Source: Ignavibacteriota bacterium (GTDB taxonomy: Bacteria > Bacteroidota > Ignavibacteria > Ignavibacteriales > Ignavibacteriaceae). Taken from it: a DNA stretch of 64,000 nucleotides. Positions 26,829 to 36,128 of the stretch are shown in pieces. The stretch is taken from contig CP053447.1 of assembly GCA_013285425.1 (NCBI GenBank), positions 1,866,001 to 1,930,000 of the forward strand, read 5' to 3'. Made by a program: the position numbers and the translations under genes. The first letter of the stretch is position 1. Each line of letters begins with the position of its first letter. A model generated the notes under the pieces. The model ran no database searches and was not told the origin of the DNA. It saw only the letters and a list, made by a program, of their open reading frames with translations.

Positions 26829-29065
26829 ATCTCTATCTTCACAGTTCCGGTTAACAGGAATGGCAGCATATTTACTCTTCTTCCTGTATCACGTTCATAA
26901 TAAAATATATTTTTTCTGTTATACACATTAATTGCATCAATACTTAAGGTAATAATAGTTGATGCAATTGCGATCTTTTTTGATAAACCAATATCTAATC
27001 TGTGGTAAGATGGCAGCCTGCCAAGATTCTTATCAGCAAGAATAAGGTAGGGAACATAATCAGACGCACCTGGTGTTATTTCAAATGGATTTACAAGATT
27101 ATATTTATCATAGTAAGAAATTATTTCGGTAAATGGTAATCCGGAATAAACCGACCAGATGGAAGTAAGATTCCAGCCTGCTCCGGGATTGCAGCTAAAC
27201 ATTAAATTACCTGAATGTCTTGAATCGTATTTTGGATAATATATATAGCTGTCAATTTTCTTATAAGCCCAGCTTAAAGAGTAAGAAGCAGATAAACTAA
27301 AACTTGTTTCAGTTAAATCGTAAGTAAATTCCCAGCCGTAGGATTCCTGACTGCCTTCTACTAAATCAGGATCAAAATTAAAGTACTTTTCATCATTTAA
27401 GACCGGAGTATTATTTGAATTCCTGTGATAGGCTTCAATCTGGATATTTGAATTTGAAGATAAGTTATATTGAATACCGCCTGAAAGACTATATCCCGTT
27501 GCTGGATTCAGATAATCAGGAATTATAATCCACGGATCAAAAACAGAAATGATTTCATCTTCATCAGATATTGTTGTCATCTCTTGCAGATAAATTCCGG
27601 CTGAGCCTTTAATTATTAAATCTCCGATTGGGTTATAAGTTAAGCTGACTCTTGGTTCCAATTTGCCGGAGGAATTTGTATTTAATCCTGATACATTAAT
27701 TCTCGATCCAATATCAAGACCAAAATTTTCAAATCTTAAAAGTTTATATTTTGCATAAGCACTGATATTGCCTGTAAATCTGGAAATATCGGATTCGATT
27801 CCGCTTTTGTTTTCTAAACGCAATTCAGAATCCATCAGCTTAATCAACAAACCAATATCAATCTGATCTTTACTATCAAACACAGCATTTAAATCGAAAG
27901 AAATTGAAATATCCTGCAGATTATTCACTAAAGGTTTCAAATTACTTCCGTTAGGAATTATTTTACCTTCAAATTTACTTAGAGATATCCCGAGTCTGGA
28001 AAAAACCGGGGCATCATAAACCTGAAGCCATTCAAATCCTAATAAATTATTTTTCCATAAATAAGATTCTCTTAACGGATCAGAATATTTTATTTTGTCA
28101 TCAGTTATAAATGCAAACAAACTGAACTTTGCATTGTTAAAAATATCAGGACTTGAATAATTAATTTTGGCTGCTATATCATAAAAATTTACAGGAACAG
28201 TTTTTTGATCTAAAAAACTTTTCAGGATTTTGTCCGAATAACTGAATCTACCTGAGAGCATAAAAGAACCATTCGGAATCGGACCTTGAATCATTCCTTT
28301 ACCTGTTAAAAAACTTGCGCTGGCAGATGCGTTAAATGCGTTTTTATTTCCATCTTTTGTAATCACATTCAGAATTGAAGACAATCTGCCTGAATATTCT
28401 GATGTAAATCCTCCTTTAAAAAACTCAATTGAATTTATCATATCAGGTTCTATTGAACTGAACAAACCGAGTGAATGGAATGGTGCATATAAAGTAATCC
28501 CATTAAGTAAAACAAGATTCTGATCACTGCTTCCGCCCCGTACATAATATCTTGCAGAGATATCCCCGGTAGAACTTACACCAGATAAATATTGAAGAGA
28601 TCTCATAACATCTGTTTCAACACCTTTGGGTATAACTTCGAGCTGCCTCATAGAAATAATTTCAAGCCCAAGATCAGTTACATTTTTATCAACATATCTT
28701 TCCCCGATTTTTTCTACAGCATTTAATTCAATATTTAATGGAGTCATCTGTATTTTGAGATCTAATAATTCATCAGGCTTTAACAGAAAAGAAATTTTTT
28801 TTGTTTTGTATCCGATGTAAGATACCATAACGGTCATCTCGGTATTAGCCGGAAGTTTATTCAGAACAAACATTCCCCGCTTATCAGTAGCAGCTCCGAT
28901 TTTTAAATCTTCAATAACTATATTACAAAAAGCAAGCACTTCACCATTTGTTGAATCAGTAACTACTCCACGCAGTCTGCCAGGTGCCTGTGCCTGCGAG
29001 TTAAAGCTCAAAAGTGAAATGGATATTATAAATATCTGAAAAGTGAATAAGAAAATATTCCGCAA
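26825..29065 (-). CDS. TonB-dependent outer-membrane receptor with CarboxypepD_reg-like domain
   Basis: 746 aa. Signal peptide (to about 26), carboxypeptidase-regulatory-like domain (about 28-115; GRLRGVVTDSTNGEVLAFCNIVI), plug (about 120-240; YYVRGGSSDQNLVLLNGI, EFFKGGFTSEYSGRLSSILNV), then a beta barrel to the C-terminus. Surface loops would bind a substrate brought in at the cost of TonB energy. It is first of an operon with DUF4249, PEGA/propeller and peptidase genes, which suggests peptide or protein-derived ligands (inference). The barrel is shorter than in SusC-type glycan receptors and no SusD is present. Confidence 0.9.
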   Translation of the reverse strand: MRNIFLFTFQIFIISISLLSFNSQAQAPGRLRGVVTDSTNGEVLAFCNIVIEDLKIGAATDKRGMFVLNKLPANTEMTVMVSYIGYKTKKISFLLKPDELLDLKIQMTPLNIELNAVEKIGERYVDKNVTDLGLEIISMRQLEVIPKGVETDVMRSLQYLSGVSSTGDISARYYVRGGSSDQNLVLLNGITLYAPFHSLGLFSSIEPDMINSIEFFKGGFTSEYSGRLSSILNVITKDGNKNAFNASASASFLTGKGMIQGPIPNGSFMLSGRFSYSDKILKSFLDQKTVPVNFYDIAAKINYSSPDIFNNAKFSLFAFITDDKIKYSDPLRESYLWKNNLLGFEWLQVYDAPVFSRLGISLSKFEGKIIPNGSNLKPLVNNLQDISISFDLNAVFDSKDQIDIGLLIKLMDSELRLENKSGIESDISRFTGNISAYAKYKLLRFENFGLDIGSRINVSGLNTNSSGKLEPRVSLTYNPIGDLIIKGSAGIYLQEMTTISDEDEIISVFDPWIIIPDYLNPATGYSLSGGIQYNLSSNSNIQIEAYHRNSNNTPVLNDEKYFNFDPDLVEGSQESYGWEFTYDLTETSFSLSASYSLSWAYKKIDSYIYYPKYDSRHSGNLMFSCNPGAGWNLTSIWSVYSGLPFTEIISYYDKYNLVNPFEITPGASDYVPYLILADKNLGRLPSYHRLDIGLSKKIAIASTIITLSIDAINVYNRKNIFYYERDTGRRVNMLPFLLTGTVKIEI

Positions 29066-29129
29066 TGTTGTCCAGTGTATAAATAAAAAATTAATGCGGA
29101 ACTAATATAAAGTAATAAGTTTTTATTTT

Positions 29130-29636
29130 TTATATCTTTTTTAATGGATTATTTAAAGTATAATTATACGGACTCCATCCAAAATATTTTTCAGATAATG
29201 GATCTATTTGCAGCCATCTTCCAATCCTGCTGTCGTAATACCTGGCACCGAAGTAGTCATAACCTGTTTCCACATCTCTTTCTTTGCTGGTAAACTTATA
29301 TTTCGTGTTTAGGTAAATAGTGTTTACACCTCTTGAGTCCGGTAAACTCACCAGAGTTTGACGACATATCGTTTCATTACTCCCAAAGGGACGGGCTGCA
29401 TTTATGTTAAAGAATTTTATTGAGCCACCTGCATTAAACACAGTTTCAGTTTCGCCGTTTATTCCTAAAACGTACACCTCATTAAGCGTACCTTCTTGTT
29501 TTCTAAAACGATTACCGTTGATATCGTACCAGTAGCTAACAGTATTTCCATCTGCTGTTAATTGTTCCGGCAGATTGCTTAGGTTATATGTTATGCCGCT
29601 AATGTCACGAAATTGTTCGCGGATAATATTACTCAT
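29130..29636 (-). pseudogene. R10: RHS core fragment without a tip
   Basis: 168 aa in the type-A core family: SNLPEQLTADGNTVSYWYD, GNRFRKQEG, VYVLGINGETETVFN, KERDVETGYDYFGARYYDS, RIGRWLQIDPLSEKYFG, NYTLNNPL. The frame stops 3 residues after NNPL, exactly where other fragments pass into a toxin tip. It also lacks the DHLGSIRVVV segment, which is replaced by about 35 unrelated residues. It has no start signal of its own. It is the last unit of the archive, 64 bp from the TonB receptor start, and probably decayed. Confidence 0.75.
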
Positions 29637-29645
29637 TTAATTTGA

Positions 29646-30032
29646 CTAATAATTATTTTTATTAAAAAATCTGCAATTATTTTCATAAATAAAATGTACA
29701 CCATATAATTTTTTTTCTTGTATAAATATATCATCCTTTAATGCACAAAAGATTATTTTTATGGTATCTACAGAGACTTTTTCTAAATATAGATCAACGC
29801 TATGTGTTGCTGAAAATACATCCGCCTTAATATCACCTAAGTCCATCCCAGGATTAACAAAAGTTACATTAATACTATAAGGAGTTGTTGAACCACAATT
29901 TCTTACAAAGCCAACAACACTTTGATAGTTTTTCAATCCATTTATAACTTGTGTTCTTTCGTAACCACATTTGGAACATCCATTTATTAACAATACTACC
30001 CAAGAGAAAAGAAAAATTATATATTTCTTCAT
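29646..30032 (-). CDS. I9: small lipoprotein, candidate immunity protein for R9
   Basis: 128 aa from ATG 30032, where a signal sequence (KKYIIFLFSWVVLLINGC) begins behind AGGTG; the frame upstream of this lies inside R9 and is not coding. Lipobox LINGC places it on the periplasmic side of a membrane. No known domain is recognised. It starts 4 bp after the R9 stop, the position of immunity genes in polymorphic toxin loci. A lipoprotein would protect against a toxin acting in the envelope. Confidence 0.65.
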   Translation of the reverse strand: MKKYIIFLFSWVVLLINGCSKCGYERTQVINGLKNYQSVVGFVRNCGSTTPYSINVTFVNPGMDLGDIKADVFSATHSVDLYLEKVSVDTIKIIFCALKDDIFIQEKKLYGVHFIYENNCRFFNKNNY

Positions 30033-30036
30033 AATA

Positions 30037-30828
30037 TCACCTGCTAATCCATATTGTTGATCTACTATAACCATATTCAATGGCTTCAGTATCACGGGGG
30101 TCATCGAAAAACCCTTTGAGATTAAAATAGATAGGAGAAACACCACTTAATGCATCATAAATCTGCCTAGCACCAGCTCCAGCGAAAGAAATATTTTGAT
30201 GATAACCAGCATTTGACATAATCCCACCCCAAATTGCATTTCCTATATAATCTGCCAAATAACCTTTGTTTTCTAATAAGTAAATGCCTCTAGGGTCTAG
30301 AGTTCTTTTAGTATCCCATGCCTTATTCTGTCCAGATTTTTCTAACACCTCAGGAATGTTTAATGGAAATTGTCCTTTGGATAGTTTTGATTTTACGTAA
30401 GAATTAATGTCAATGTTATTTTCATAAAGATTGAATTGTTTACCTTCACTGAGAAGTTCTCCTATTTTTCGTTCCACTTCATAATAATTTTTCCCTTCAA
30501 AACTATTAGGTGCTTTTTCAGAACCTTGATAATAATATCTATCAGAATTCCATAGATTATGCCACCAAGAATATTCAACTACTCTCCGTGAACCATCTTG
30601 ATTATAATAATAATCATCTGTTCCATTCGGATCAATTAATACAAGTGGATTATCTCTAACATTTACGTACAGACTCCAGCCAAAATATTTTTCTGCTAAC
30701 GGATCCACCTGCAGCCATCTTCCAATTCTACTATCATAATACCTCGCACCGAAGTAGTCATAACCTGTTTCAACATCTCTTTCTTTAGCGGTAAACTTAT
30801 ATCTATCCACTGAGTTATGTTCTCTCAA
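30037..30828 (-). CDS. R9: RHS core fragment with a toxin tip (polymorphic toxin type 44-like)
   Basis: 263 aa. A short type-A core (YKFTAKERDVETGYDYFGAR, RIGRWLQVDPLAEKYFGWS) ends at DNPLVLIDPNGT, followed by a tip of about 190 residues. The end of the tip (NKAWDTKRTL, YLADYIGNAIWGGIMSNAG, FAGAGARQIYD, DDPRDTEAIEYGY) recalls toxin type 44, whose members have a GN-x-x-x-G helix and a DDPRD-like ending. I am only moderately sure of this. There is no credible start codon; the frame is open above the listed start. The I9 lipoprotein follows. Confidence 0.7.
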   Translation of the reverse strand: MREHNSVDRYKFTAKERDVETGYDYFGARYYDSRIGRWLQVDPLAEKYFGWSLYVNVRDNPLVLIDPNGTDDYYYNQDGSRRVVEYSWWHNLWNSDRYYYQGSEKAPNSFEGKNYYEVERKIGELLSEGKQFNLYENNIDINSYVKSKLSKGQFPLNIPEVLEKSGQNKAWDTKRTLDPRGIYLLENKGYLADYIGNAIWGGIMSNAGYHQNISFAGAGARQIYDALSGVSPIYFNLKGFFDDPRDTEAIEYGYSRSTIWISR

Positions 30829-30932
30829 TAGTTCAACATAAGCAAAATAGACTTGTGCGATTATAAAAACTCCGGTTTCGTTTTTTGTTGCACTTATGTC
30901 ACTTCAATTGAATTTAATCATATCGGACTGAG

Positions 30933-31187
30933 TTAATCAGAAAACTTCTGAAATAATATTTCCAATTCATTTTTTCCATAAATTTTTCCATCACTCAAAA
31001 ATTTTTCTATTTCAACATCTCCATTTTCCATAAACTCTATTTCCCATTTTTGCCCAGGGACAGTAACTTCTATCAAGATACTTTCATTTCTTATTTTTGA
31101 AAGATAGTAAAACATTTTTTTGCCTTCTAACTTATTTAAGAATGATATTAATTCTTTCATACTAATGATCTCCTCATTTTTTGTCAA
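30933..31187 (-). CDS. I8: small cytosolic protein, candidate immunity protein for R8
   Basis: 84 aa; a start at the second Met (about 75 aa) is equally possible. There is no signal peptide. VTVPGQKWEIEFMENGDVEIEKFLSDGKIYG matches a pattern (VPGxxWEVEF...G.VEVE.F.SDG) that I recall from small proteins found behind cytoplasmic nuclease-type toxins. It starts 12 bp after the R8 stop. The cytosolic type predicts that the R8 tip acts inside the cell. Confidence 0.65.
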   Translation of the reverse strand: MTKNEEIISMKELISFLNKLEGKKMFYYLSKIRNESILIEVTVPGQKWEIEFMENGDVEIEKFLSDGKIYGKNELEILFQKFSD

Positions 31188-31199
31188 ATCGTTTATCGC

Positions 31200-32027
31200 C
31201 TAATAATTTTTTAATAGTTTTATATCCGGAAGATTCTTGTTAGCCCCGTCTTTTATTTCTCCCATTGTTTTGTTTTCAATTTCTTCCCAACTAGGAGAAT
31301 CAGGGGGAAGAGGGGCATTCTTTATTGATCCCTTTTTTCCTTTTAAAACTTCTTTAACAAGTTTCTTATCTTGTGATTGATTCCTTCCTTCTTCACCAGA
31401 TTCATCTACTGTGTTGACATTTTCATTCATCAACAATTGTCTTTGATGCGGATCCGTATCACCACTTAGTCCGATGGTTATCAGACCTAACAATCCTCCT
31501 AATACCGTTGTTGTACCAATTGCTATTGTACTAACTCCGGTAACAAGGAGTGTTGTTGCTAAAGAATTATCACCGTTATGCTCTACACTATATTTATTGA
31601 GTTTTTCCCTGCCAGTTATAGCTAGAATTTCATCAATAGACCTTAATCTCCACCTTCCAAGTTCATCATCCCAAATATAATTTGGTTCGTCCCAAGGCCA
31701 CTTTCCATCTGGGTCTGTATAATTCAACGGATTATTAAAACAATAAGCATAAGGACTAATTGACGAAGATAAATCTGTCAGCGGATCTGAACTTAGCCAT
31801 CTTCCAATCCTGCTGTCGTAATACCTGGATCCGAAGTAGTCATAACCTGTTTCCGTATCGAGTTCTTTACCGGTAAACTTATACTTTGCATTTGTGTAAG
31901 CAGCATTCGTAAACTTCTTCCATTTAGTATCATTCCAAACGGATAATAATCGTCGCTGCTTACTATTTCTCCTGCTTCGTTTACTACTACTCTTATGCTT
32001 CCTAAATGGTCTTTAACATAATAAAAG
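31200..32027 (-). pseudogene. R8: frameshifted RHS core fragment with a toxin tip
   Basis: The frame opens at about 32027 with FYYVKDHLGSIRVVVNEAG and continues to MILNGRS. Then two extra bases (about 31905-31915, against the sister copies) throw the frame off. In the new frame the core resumes (KYKFTGKELDTETGYDYFGS, RIGRWLSSDP, CFNNPLNYTDPDGK) and runs into a 165-residue tip: WPWDEPNYIWDDELGRWRL, a hydrophobic helix pair (LATTLLVTGVSTIAIGTTTV), and a basic, Pro-containing end (KGKKGSIKNAPLPPDSPSW). The tip is intact as a frame from 31727. Its type is not recognised. Confidence 0.75.
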
Positions 32028-32079
32028 TTTTATATTTCATTAAGAACCAATTGTGATAAAATTAAGGACATACTATTAA

Positions 32080-32499
32080 TCATATGTCAGGATATTTCTT
32101 TTTGATCCATTCTTGTTTGAGTTCCTTAAGTTTAAATTCAGTTTTCGCGATTCTATCAGGCAAAAATAGCTCACTTATTTTTTCATAATTGTTAATAAAA
32201 AATTCTATCAGTTGAACAAAACTTATATCTTCATTTACCGCTTGATTCTCAATCAATTCTTTAATAAAATCCAATTCATAAAATTTATCAGGTTTTTGTA
32301 TAGAAGCTAATTCAACTGAAATTATTCCTCTATCCCTAACGAAAATTAAATAGAAATCATTTGACTTAATTTTTACTTCCGCATTATCAAAAGCATCCCA
32401 CTTTTTGGATTCTATCAATTCAAATCCATAAACTTCAAATAAAATTTTGAATTTATTAAATATTATTGATTGCAAATCTATACTCATGTTTTTACCCAA
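32080..32499 (-). CDS. I7: cytosolic protein, candidate immunity protein for R7
   Basis: 139 aa, no signal peptide, acidic with a basic end. The order beta-rich middle (VYGFELIESKKWDAFDNAEVKI, FYLIFVRDRGIISVELAS) then helices suggests a compact alpha/beta fold, but I do not recognise the family. It starts 3 bp after the R7 stop. A cytosolic partner predicts a toxin with a cytoplasmic target. Confidence 0.65.
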   Translation of the reverse strand: MGKNMSIDLQSIIFNKFKILFEVYGFELIESKKWDAFDNAEVKIKSNDFYLIFVRDRGIISVELASIQKPDKFYELDFIKELIENQAVNEDISFVQLIEFFINNYEKISELFLPDRIAKTEFKLKELKQEWIKKKYPDI

Positions 32500-32502
32500 T
32501 TT

Positions 32503-33780
32503 TTATTGTGCAATTAAAGCAGATTTATCTTCATTCCATTTATAGCCATACTTTTCAATAAGATATTGAATCTCTTGATGAGTAAAGCTCTTCTTGCTAA
32601 TATTTTCAAGACTAGTAGACAATCTAAATTCCATTCCCTGTTTGGCTCCCCAATCTAAAAATTCGAAATTAGCTTTTAGAACAGCCTTCTCGCCTAATTT
32701 TGCTGCTTCCTTTTCTCCTATTCGAAAATATGAAGCTCCGACCCTTTCTGCCATTTTAAACCAACTTTCTCCCCCACCGATTGGTCTTCCTGGTCCTATA
32801 ACAGCAAAATCAGCTTTACCAATATGAATGCCTGTACCCACACCAGTAGGTGCATTTGATATGTTTTCCATTAACCCAGTTGCTAGCTCGTTTGCTCGTA
32901 CTGGATTTCTCATCCACCAACCTGCAACTCCTGCAACAACTTCAGGTGTATAATATACAGCAGCACTTACTGCCATCATTCCAAAGAAGGCAATGGTCCT
33001 TATTTTCAATTCTTCCAATGATCTGGGAAGTGTCATTGGCATTCCTAAGCTCCATGGAGATACTTGTTTCCCATCTGGATCTATCAACTTAAGCGGGTTG
33101 TTCAATACGTAGTTGTAAGGACTAAAGTCGGGATGCTTTTCAAATAACTGATCAACCTGCAGCCATCTTCCAATCCTGCTGTCGTAATACCTGGCTCCGA
33201 AGTAGTCATAACCTGTTTCAACATCTCTTTCTTTGCTGGTAAATTTATATTTTGCGTTTGTGTAAGCACTGTTAGTACTTCTTCCATTTAGTATCATTCC
33301 AAACGGATAATAATCGTTGCTGCTTACTATTTCTCCTGTTTCGTTTACTACTACTCTTATGCTGCCTAAATGGTCTTTTAAATAATAAAAGCGTTTAGGT
33401 GTATTTGTAACTGTCCCAATCTTTGCAGTAAAATCAATTCCGCCTGGTGCGGTAAAGCCGGGTTTAAGGTTTATTGTATTTCCTGCTTTCAATATTGTTG
33501 GTCCTATAACGGTTACATTGTTTTCAACTGTTATTGAGTTAGCTGCTTCGTAAGTGCCGGACAATGTTGTGTCGCTAAAATATAAATCTGTCGGTGCGCC
33601 GGGAATAAACCTGCCGATAATTTCACTGCCTGAGTTAATATTAAAGAACTTTACAACTCCGCTTGCATTAAACACTGCTTCGGTTTCGCCGTTTACTCCT
33701 AAAACATAAACTTCATCCAAAGCACCTTCCTGTTTTCGGAAACGGTTTTCGTTGTTATCATACCAATAATTAACAATCAA
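32503..33780 (-). CDS. R7: RHS core fragment with a toxin tip
   Basis: 425 aa. Type-A core from VNYWYDNNENRFRKQEG, through a beta-rich insert (SGTYEAANSITVENNV, LKPGFTAPGG) of the kind that reads as an 'adhesin-like stack' in Bacteroidota RHS proteins, YYLKDHLGSIRVVVNETG, RDVETGYDYFGARYYDSR, to NNPLKLIDPDGK (about residue 220). The tip of about 205 residues has a hydrophobic pair of helices, then EKEAAKLGEKAVLKANFEF, LDWGAKQGMEFRLS and a C-terminal helix. It might be a nuclease because the partner is cytosolic, but no motif proves it. The listed start (ATT/ATG region at the fragment edge) is not a credible one. Confidence 0.72.
   Translation of the reverse strand: MIVNYWYDNNENRFRKQEGALDEVYVLGVNGETEAVFNASGVVKFFNINSGSEIIGRFIPGAPTDLYFSDTTLSGTYEAANSITVENNVTVIGPTILKAGNTINLKPGFTAPGGIDFTAKIGTVTNTPKRFYYLKDHLGSIRVVVNETGEIVSSNDYYPFGMILNGRSTNSAYTNAKYKFTSKERDVETGYDYFGARYYDSRIGRWLQVDQLFEKHPDFSPYNYVLNNPLKLIDPDGKQVSPWSLGMPMTLPRSLEELKIRTIAFFGMMAVSAAVYYTPEVVAGVAGWWMRNPVRANELATGLMENISNAPTGVGTGIHIGKADFAVIGPGRPIGGGESWFKMAERVGASYFRIGEKEAAKLGEKAVLKANFEFLDWGAKQGMEFRLSTSLENISKKSFTHQEIQYLIEKYGYKWNEDKSALIAQ
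33361..33588 (-). repeat. Long direct repeat within RHS core, copy 1
   Basis: 228 bp that recur at 34959-35186 with one mismatch seen (C/T, 33573 against 35171). They encode the beta-rich insert and the start of the DHLGSIRV segment. A shorter third copy of the adjoining part (CTACTACTCTTATG region) is at about 31968-32020. Such near-identical blocks are ideal for recombination between cassettes. Confidence 0.85.
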
Positions 33781-33802
33781 ATAACAAATCTTTCAACATA
33801 AA

Positions 33803-34114
33803 TTATTTACTTTGCTTTAACTGCCTTTTATAAAACAACGAGAGTAATATGATATTAATAAAACTGTATATCATAAATAAAATAAAAGTTGTATAAATTC
33901 CTTTTACTAAATCTGGTATTACACCTGGGGAGCCTTCACCAGTATTTACTAATCCTATAGCTCCCTGATAATCAATAAAAGCAATAATTATAATATAGGC
34001 ACTTAGAATTAGGAAAAGAATTAATGAAATTCTAAAAAAAGATTTTTTGATTCGAAAGAAACTCAACAACAGTACTAAAGAAAAAATTATTATAGAAATA
34101 TCTGTTTGTTCCAT
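33803..34114 (-). CDS. I6: small membrane protein, candidate immunity protein for R6
   Basis: 103 aa with three likely membrane helices (about 7-21, 28-48 and 73-95) and the end SLFYKRQLKQSK. It is clearly related to I4 at 36368-36694: the shared part KGIYTTFILFMIYSFINIIL matches KGTYITFGLFMVYSFINIIL. It starts 10 bp after the R6 stop. An integral membrane immunity protein suggests a toxin that acts on, or passes, the inner membrane. Confidence 0.68.
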   Translation of the reverse strand: MEQTDISIIIFSLVLLLSFFRIKKSFFRISLILFLILSAYIIIIAFIDYQGAIGLVNTGEGSPGVIPDLVKGIYTTFILFMIYSFINIILLSLFYKRQLKQSK

Positions 34115-34124
34115 AATTTATTAC

Positions 34125-35315
34125 CTATTTTATTTCCTTAACTGGTAATGAATGTTGTGCGTTACCTATTGGTATTATTAAGTTATTTTTTACATGATCA
34201 AAAATAAGATTCACATGATACTTCCATTCATGTTCAGCTGCATTTTGAGGTAGCAAATGTCTCTCGGGGTTAAACCAAATATTAAATACCAAATTACCTA
34301 CTGACATATTCAAAGGACCGACAGGATTTTCGCCGCGGAAAAAAGTGCCCGGATCACTACCATGAAATCCAAATGATGTTAAAGCATCATAGCGATTCCA
34401 AAGTGATTTACTACGTCTAAATAGACCAAACAAATTTGAAAGCGTACGTTCCGGATAAGGCATTGTTCCTAAATTGAAGTTAATAGTTGTGCTTTCATAT
34501 TTACCACCTTCACCAAATAATCCTTCTACGGTTTCTTTATTTTCACTCCACCAGCTTTGGAAATCTGTTCTGTGTATTTCCGCTGGCGTCATATCTTCTC
34601 TGCTTTTTGGTTTTCCTTCTGTATTTACAACTGGCTTGAGCAGTTGCGGATCAACATTTACAGTGTCACCAAACGGATCAGTATATCTTAATGGATTGTT
34701 AAACACATAAGAGTAAGGAGAGACATTAGGATATTTTTCAGATCTTCGATCCACCTGCATCCATCTTCCGGTACGTCCATCATAAGGTCTCCAGCCAAAA
34801 TGAAAGTAACCTGTTTCTGTGTCAAGCTCTTTGCCCGTAAACTTGTACTTTGCGTTAAGGTAACTTCCATCAGTGCTTCTGCCAGTAAGTATCATTCCCC
34901 AAGCGTCATAGTCATCACTGCTTACAATTTCTCCTGCTTCGTTTACTACTACTCGTATGCTGCCTAAATGGTCTTTTAAATAATAAAAGCGTTTAGGTGT
35001 ATTTGTAACTGTCCCAATCTTTGCAGTAAAATCAATTCCGCCTGGTGCGGTAAAGCCGGGTTTAAGGTTTATTGTATTTCCTGCTTTCAATATTGTTGGT
35101 CCTATAACGGTTACATTGTTTTCAACTGTTATTGAGTTAGCTGCTTCGTAAGTGCCGGACAATGTTGTGTTGCTAAAATATAAATCAACAGGTGTTGGTG
35201 CAAATCTTCCAATGGTTTCATTACCCGCAAGAACGTTAAAAAATTGCAAAGTGTTGTTTGCATTAAACACGGCTTCTGTCTCACCGTTTATTCCTAAAAC
35301 ATAAACTTCATCCAA
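34125..35315 (-). CDS. R6: RHS core fragment with a toxin tip
   Basis: 396 aa from TTG 35315, but the type-A core continues in frame without a start to about 35450 (YNISNLPEQLSASGN, SYWYNNNGNLFRKQE), right up to the I5 stop. Core marks: VYVLGINGETEAVF, the beta-rich insert, YYLKDHLGSIRVVVNEAG, GKELDTETGYFHFGWRPYD, NNPLRYTDPFGD. The tip of about 190 residues begins TVNVDPQLLKPVV and contains FGFHGSDPGTFFRG and a His-rich end (AAEHEWKYHVNLIFDH). The toxin type is not recognised. The partner is the membrane protein I6. Confidence 0.72.
   Translation of the reverse strand: MDEVYVLGINGETEAVFNANNTLQFFNVLAGNETIGRFAPTPVDLYFSNTTLSGTYEAANSITVENNVTVIGPTILKAGNTINLKPGFTAPGGIDFTAKIGTVTNTPKRFYYLKDHLGSIRVVVNEAGEIVSSDDYDAWGMILTGRSTDGSYLNAKYKFTGKELDTETGYFHFGWRPYDGRTGRWMQVDRRSEKYPNVSPYSYVFNNPLRYTDPFGDTVNVDPQLLKPVVNTEGKPKSREDMTPAEIHRTDFQSWWSENKETVEGLFGEGGKYESTTINFNLGTMPYPERTLSNLFGLFRRSKSLWNRYDALTSFGFHGSDPGTFFRGENPVGPLNMSVGNLVFNIWFNPERHLLPQNAAEHEWKYHVNLIFDHVKNNLIIPIGNAQHSLPVKEIK
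34959..35186 (-). repeat. Long direct repeat within RHS core, copy 2
   Basis: Nearly identical to 33361-33588 (see that entry); the copies lie 1598 bp apart in the same direction, so recombination between them would delete or swap one complete core-tip-immunity unit. Confidence 0.85.
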
Positions 35316-35430
35316 ATTGCTTTCCTGTTTTCTAAAAAGGTTACCGTTGTTATTATACCAGTAGCTAACGGTATTTCCACTTGCGCTTAACTGTTCGGGA
35401 AGATTGCTGATGTTGTAATAGTTATTGATA

Positions 35431-36114
35431 TTATAAGCCCTTATTTTTTATCCAGCCTTTCTGAATAAGTGAATCAGCAATAATGTAAATATCATTCTCT
35501 GGTAAATAGTTTATTTGTAAAATTAAATGGACAAAGTTATTTTTAGAGAAAATGCTTTTGATGTTTTCATATAAACTCTCATCTATTATATAATAACGTT
35601 CACTATTCTCTTGGTCATCTAACAACATTAATACTTTCTTATTAGAAATGAATTTTTCATTTCTAATAGAAAATTCTGTTACGTAAGCTCTTATTTCTTT
35701 TATAAAGCTTATTTTATTTCGTATCAATCTTTCAAGAGTTGTATCTCGCTTAACAAAACTTGCATCTAAATCAATTTTATATTTGCCATTGTTGTTGAAG
35801 ACGAAAAACTCTTTTGTTTTATCCACTATTTTCCCACCTACTGAAATTTTATCTATCACTACTTCAACTATTATTTCTTTGTCATCAACTATTTCTTTCG
35901 AATGTTTTATTTCAATATAATTTTGAGGCAGCTCTTTTAATAAATCTGATATGTTATTGTTTCTCAGATAATCACTACTGTCCCTGACATATTGCATTTT
36001 GTTTTGTGGATTTGTTTCTGCTAAAAAATTTTCTACAACTTCTACGGCTTTGTCTTGCTGACAACTGGCAAATATGATAAAGCTTATTAGAAAGATAAAT
36101 TTAGTTGAATGCAT
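35431..36114 (-). CDS. I5: lipoprotein, candidate immunity protein for R5
   Basis: 227 aa with signal sequence and lipobox IIFASC. After it comes a mixed alpha/beta protein (VVENFLAETNPQNKMQYV, a helix, then beta strands) resembling DUF4878-like or NTF2-like lipoproteins in outline, but not enough for a family name. It starts 14 bp after the R5 stop, and its own stop is followed at once by the core of R6. Envelope location predicts a periplasmic toxin partner. Confidence 0.62.
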   Translation of the reverse strand: MHSTKFIFLISFIIFASCQQDKAVEVVENFLAETNPQNKMQYVRDSSDYLRNNNISDLLKELPQNYIEIKHSKEIVDDKEIIVEVVIDKISVGGKIVDKTKEFFVFNNNGKYKIDLDASFVKRDTTLERLIRNKISFIKEIRAYVTEFSIRNEKFISNKKVLMLLDDQENSERYYIIDESLYENIKSIFSKNNFVHLILQINYLPENDIYIIADSLIQKGWIKNKGL

Positions 36115-36128
36115 TATAATATATATTC

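Noticed and set aside
29646..30146. Longer start for the I9 lipoprotein
   Set aside because: The extra 38 residues overlap the R9 tip in another frame, and the signal sequence with its ribosome site begins at 30032.
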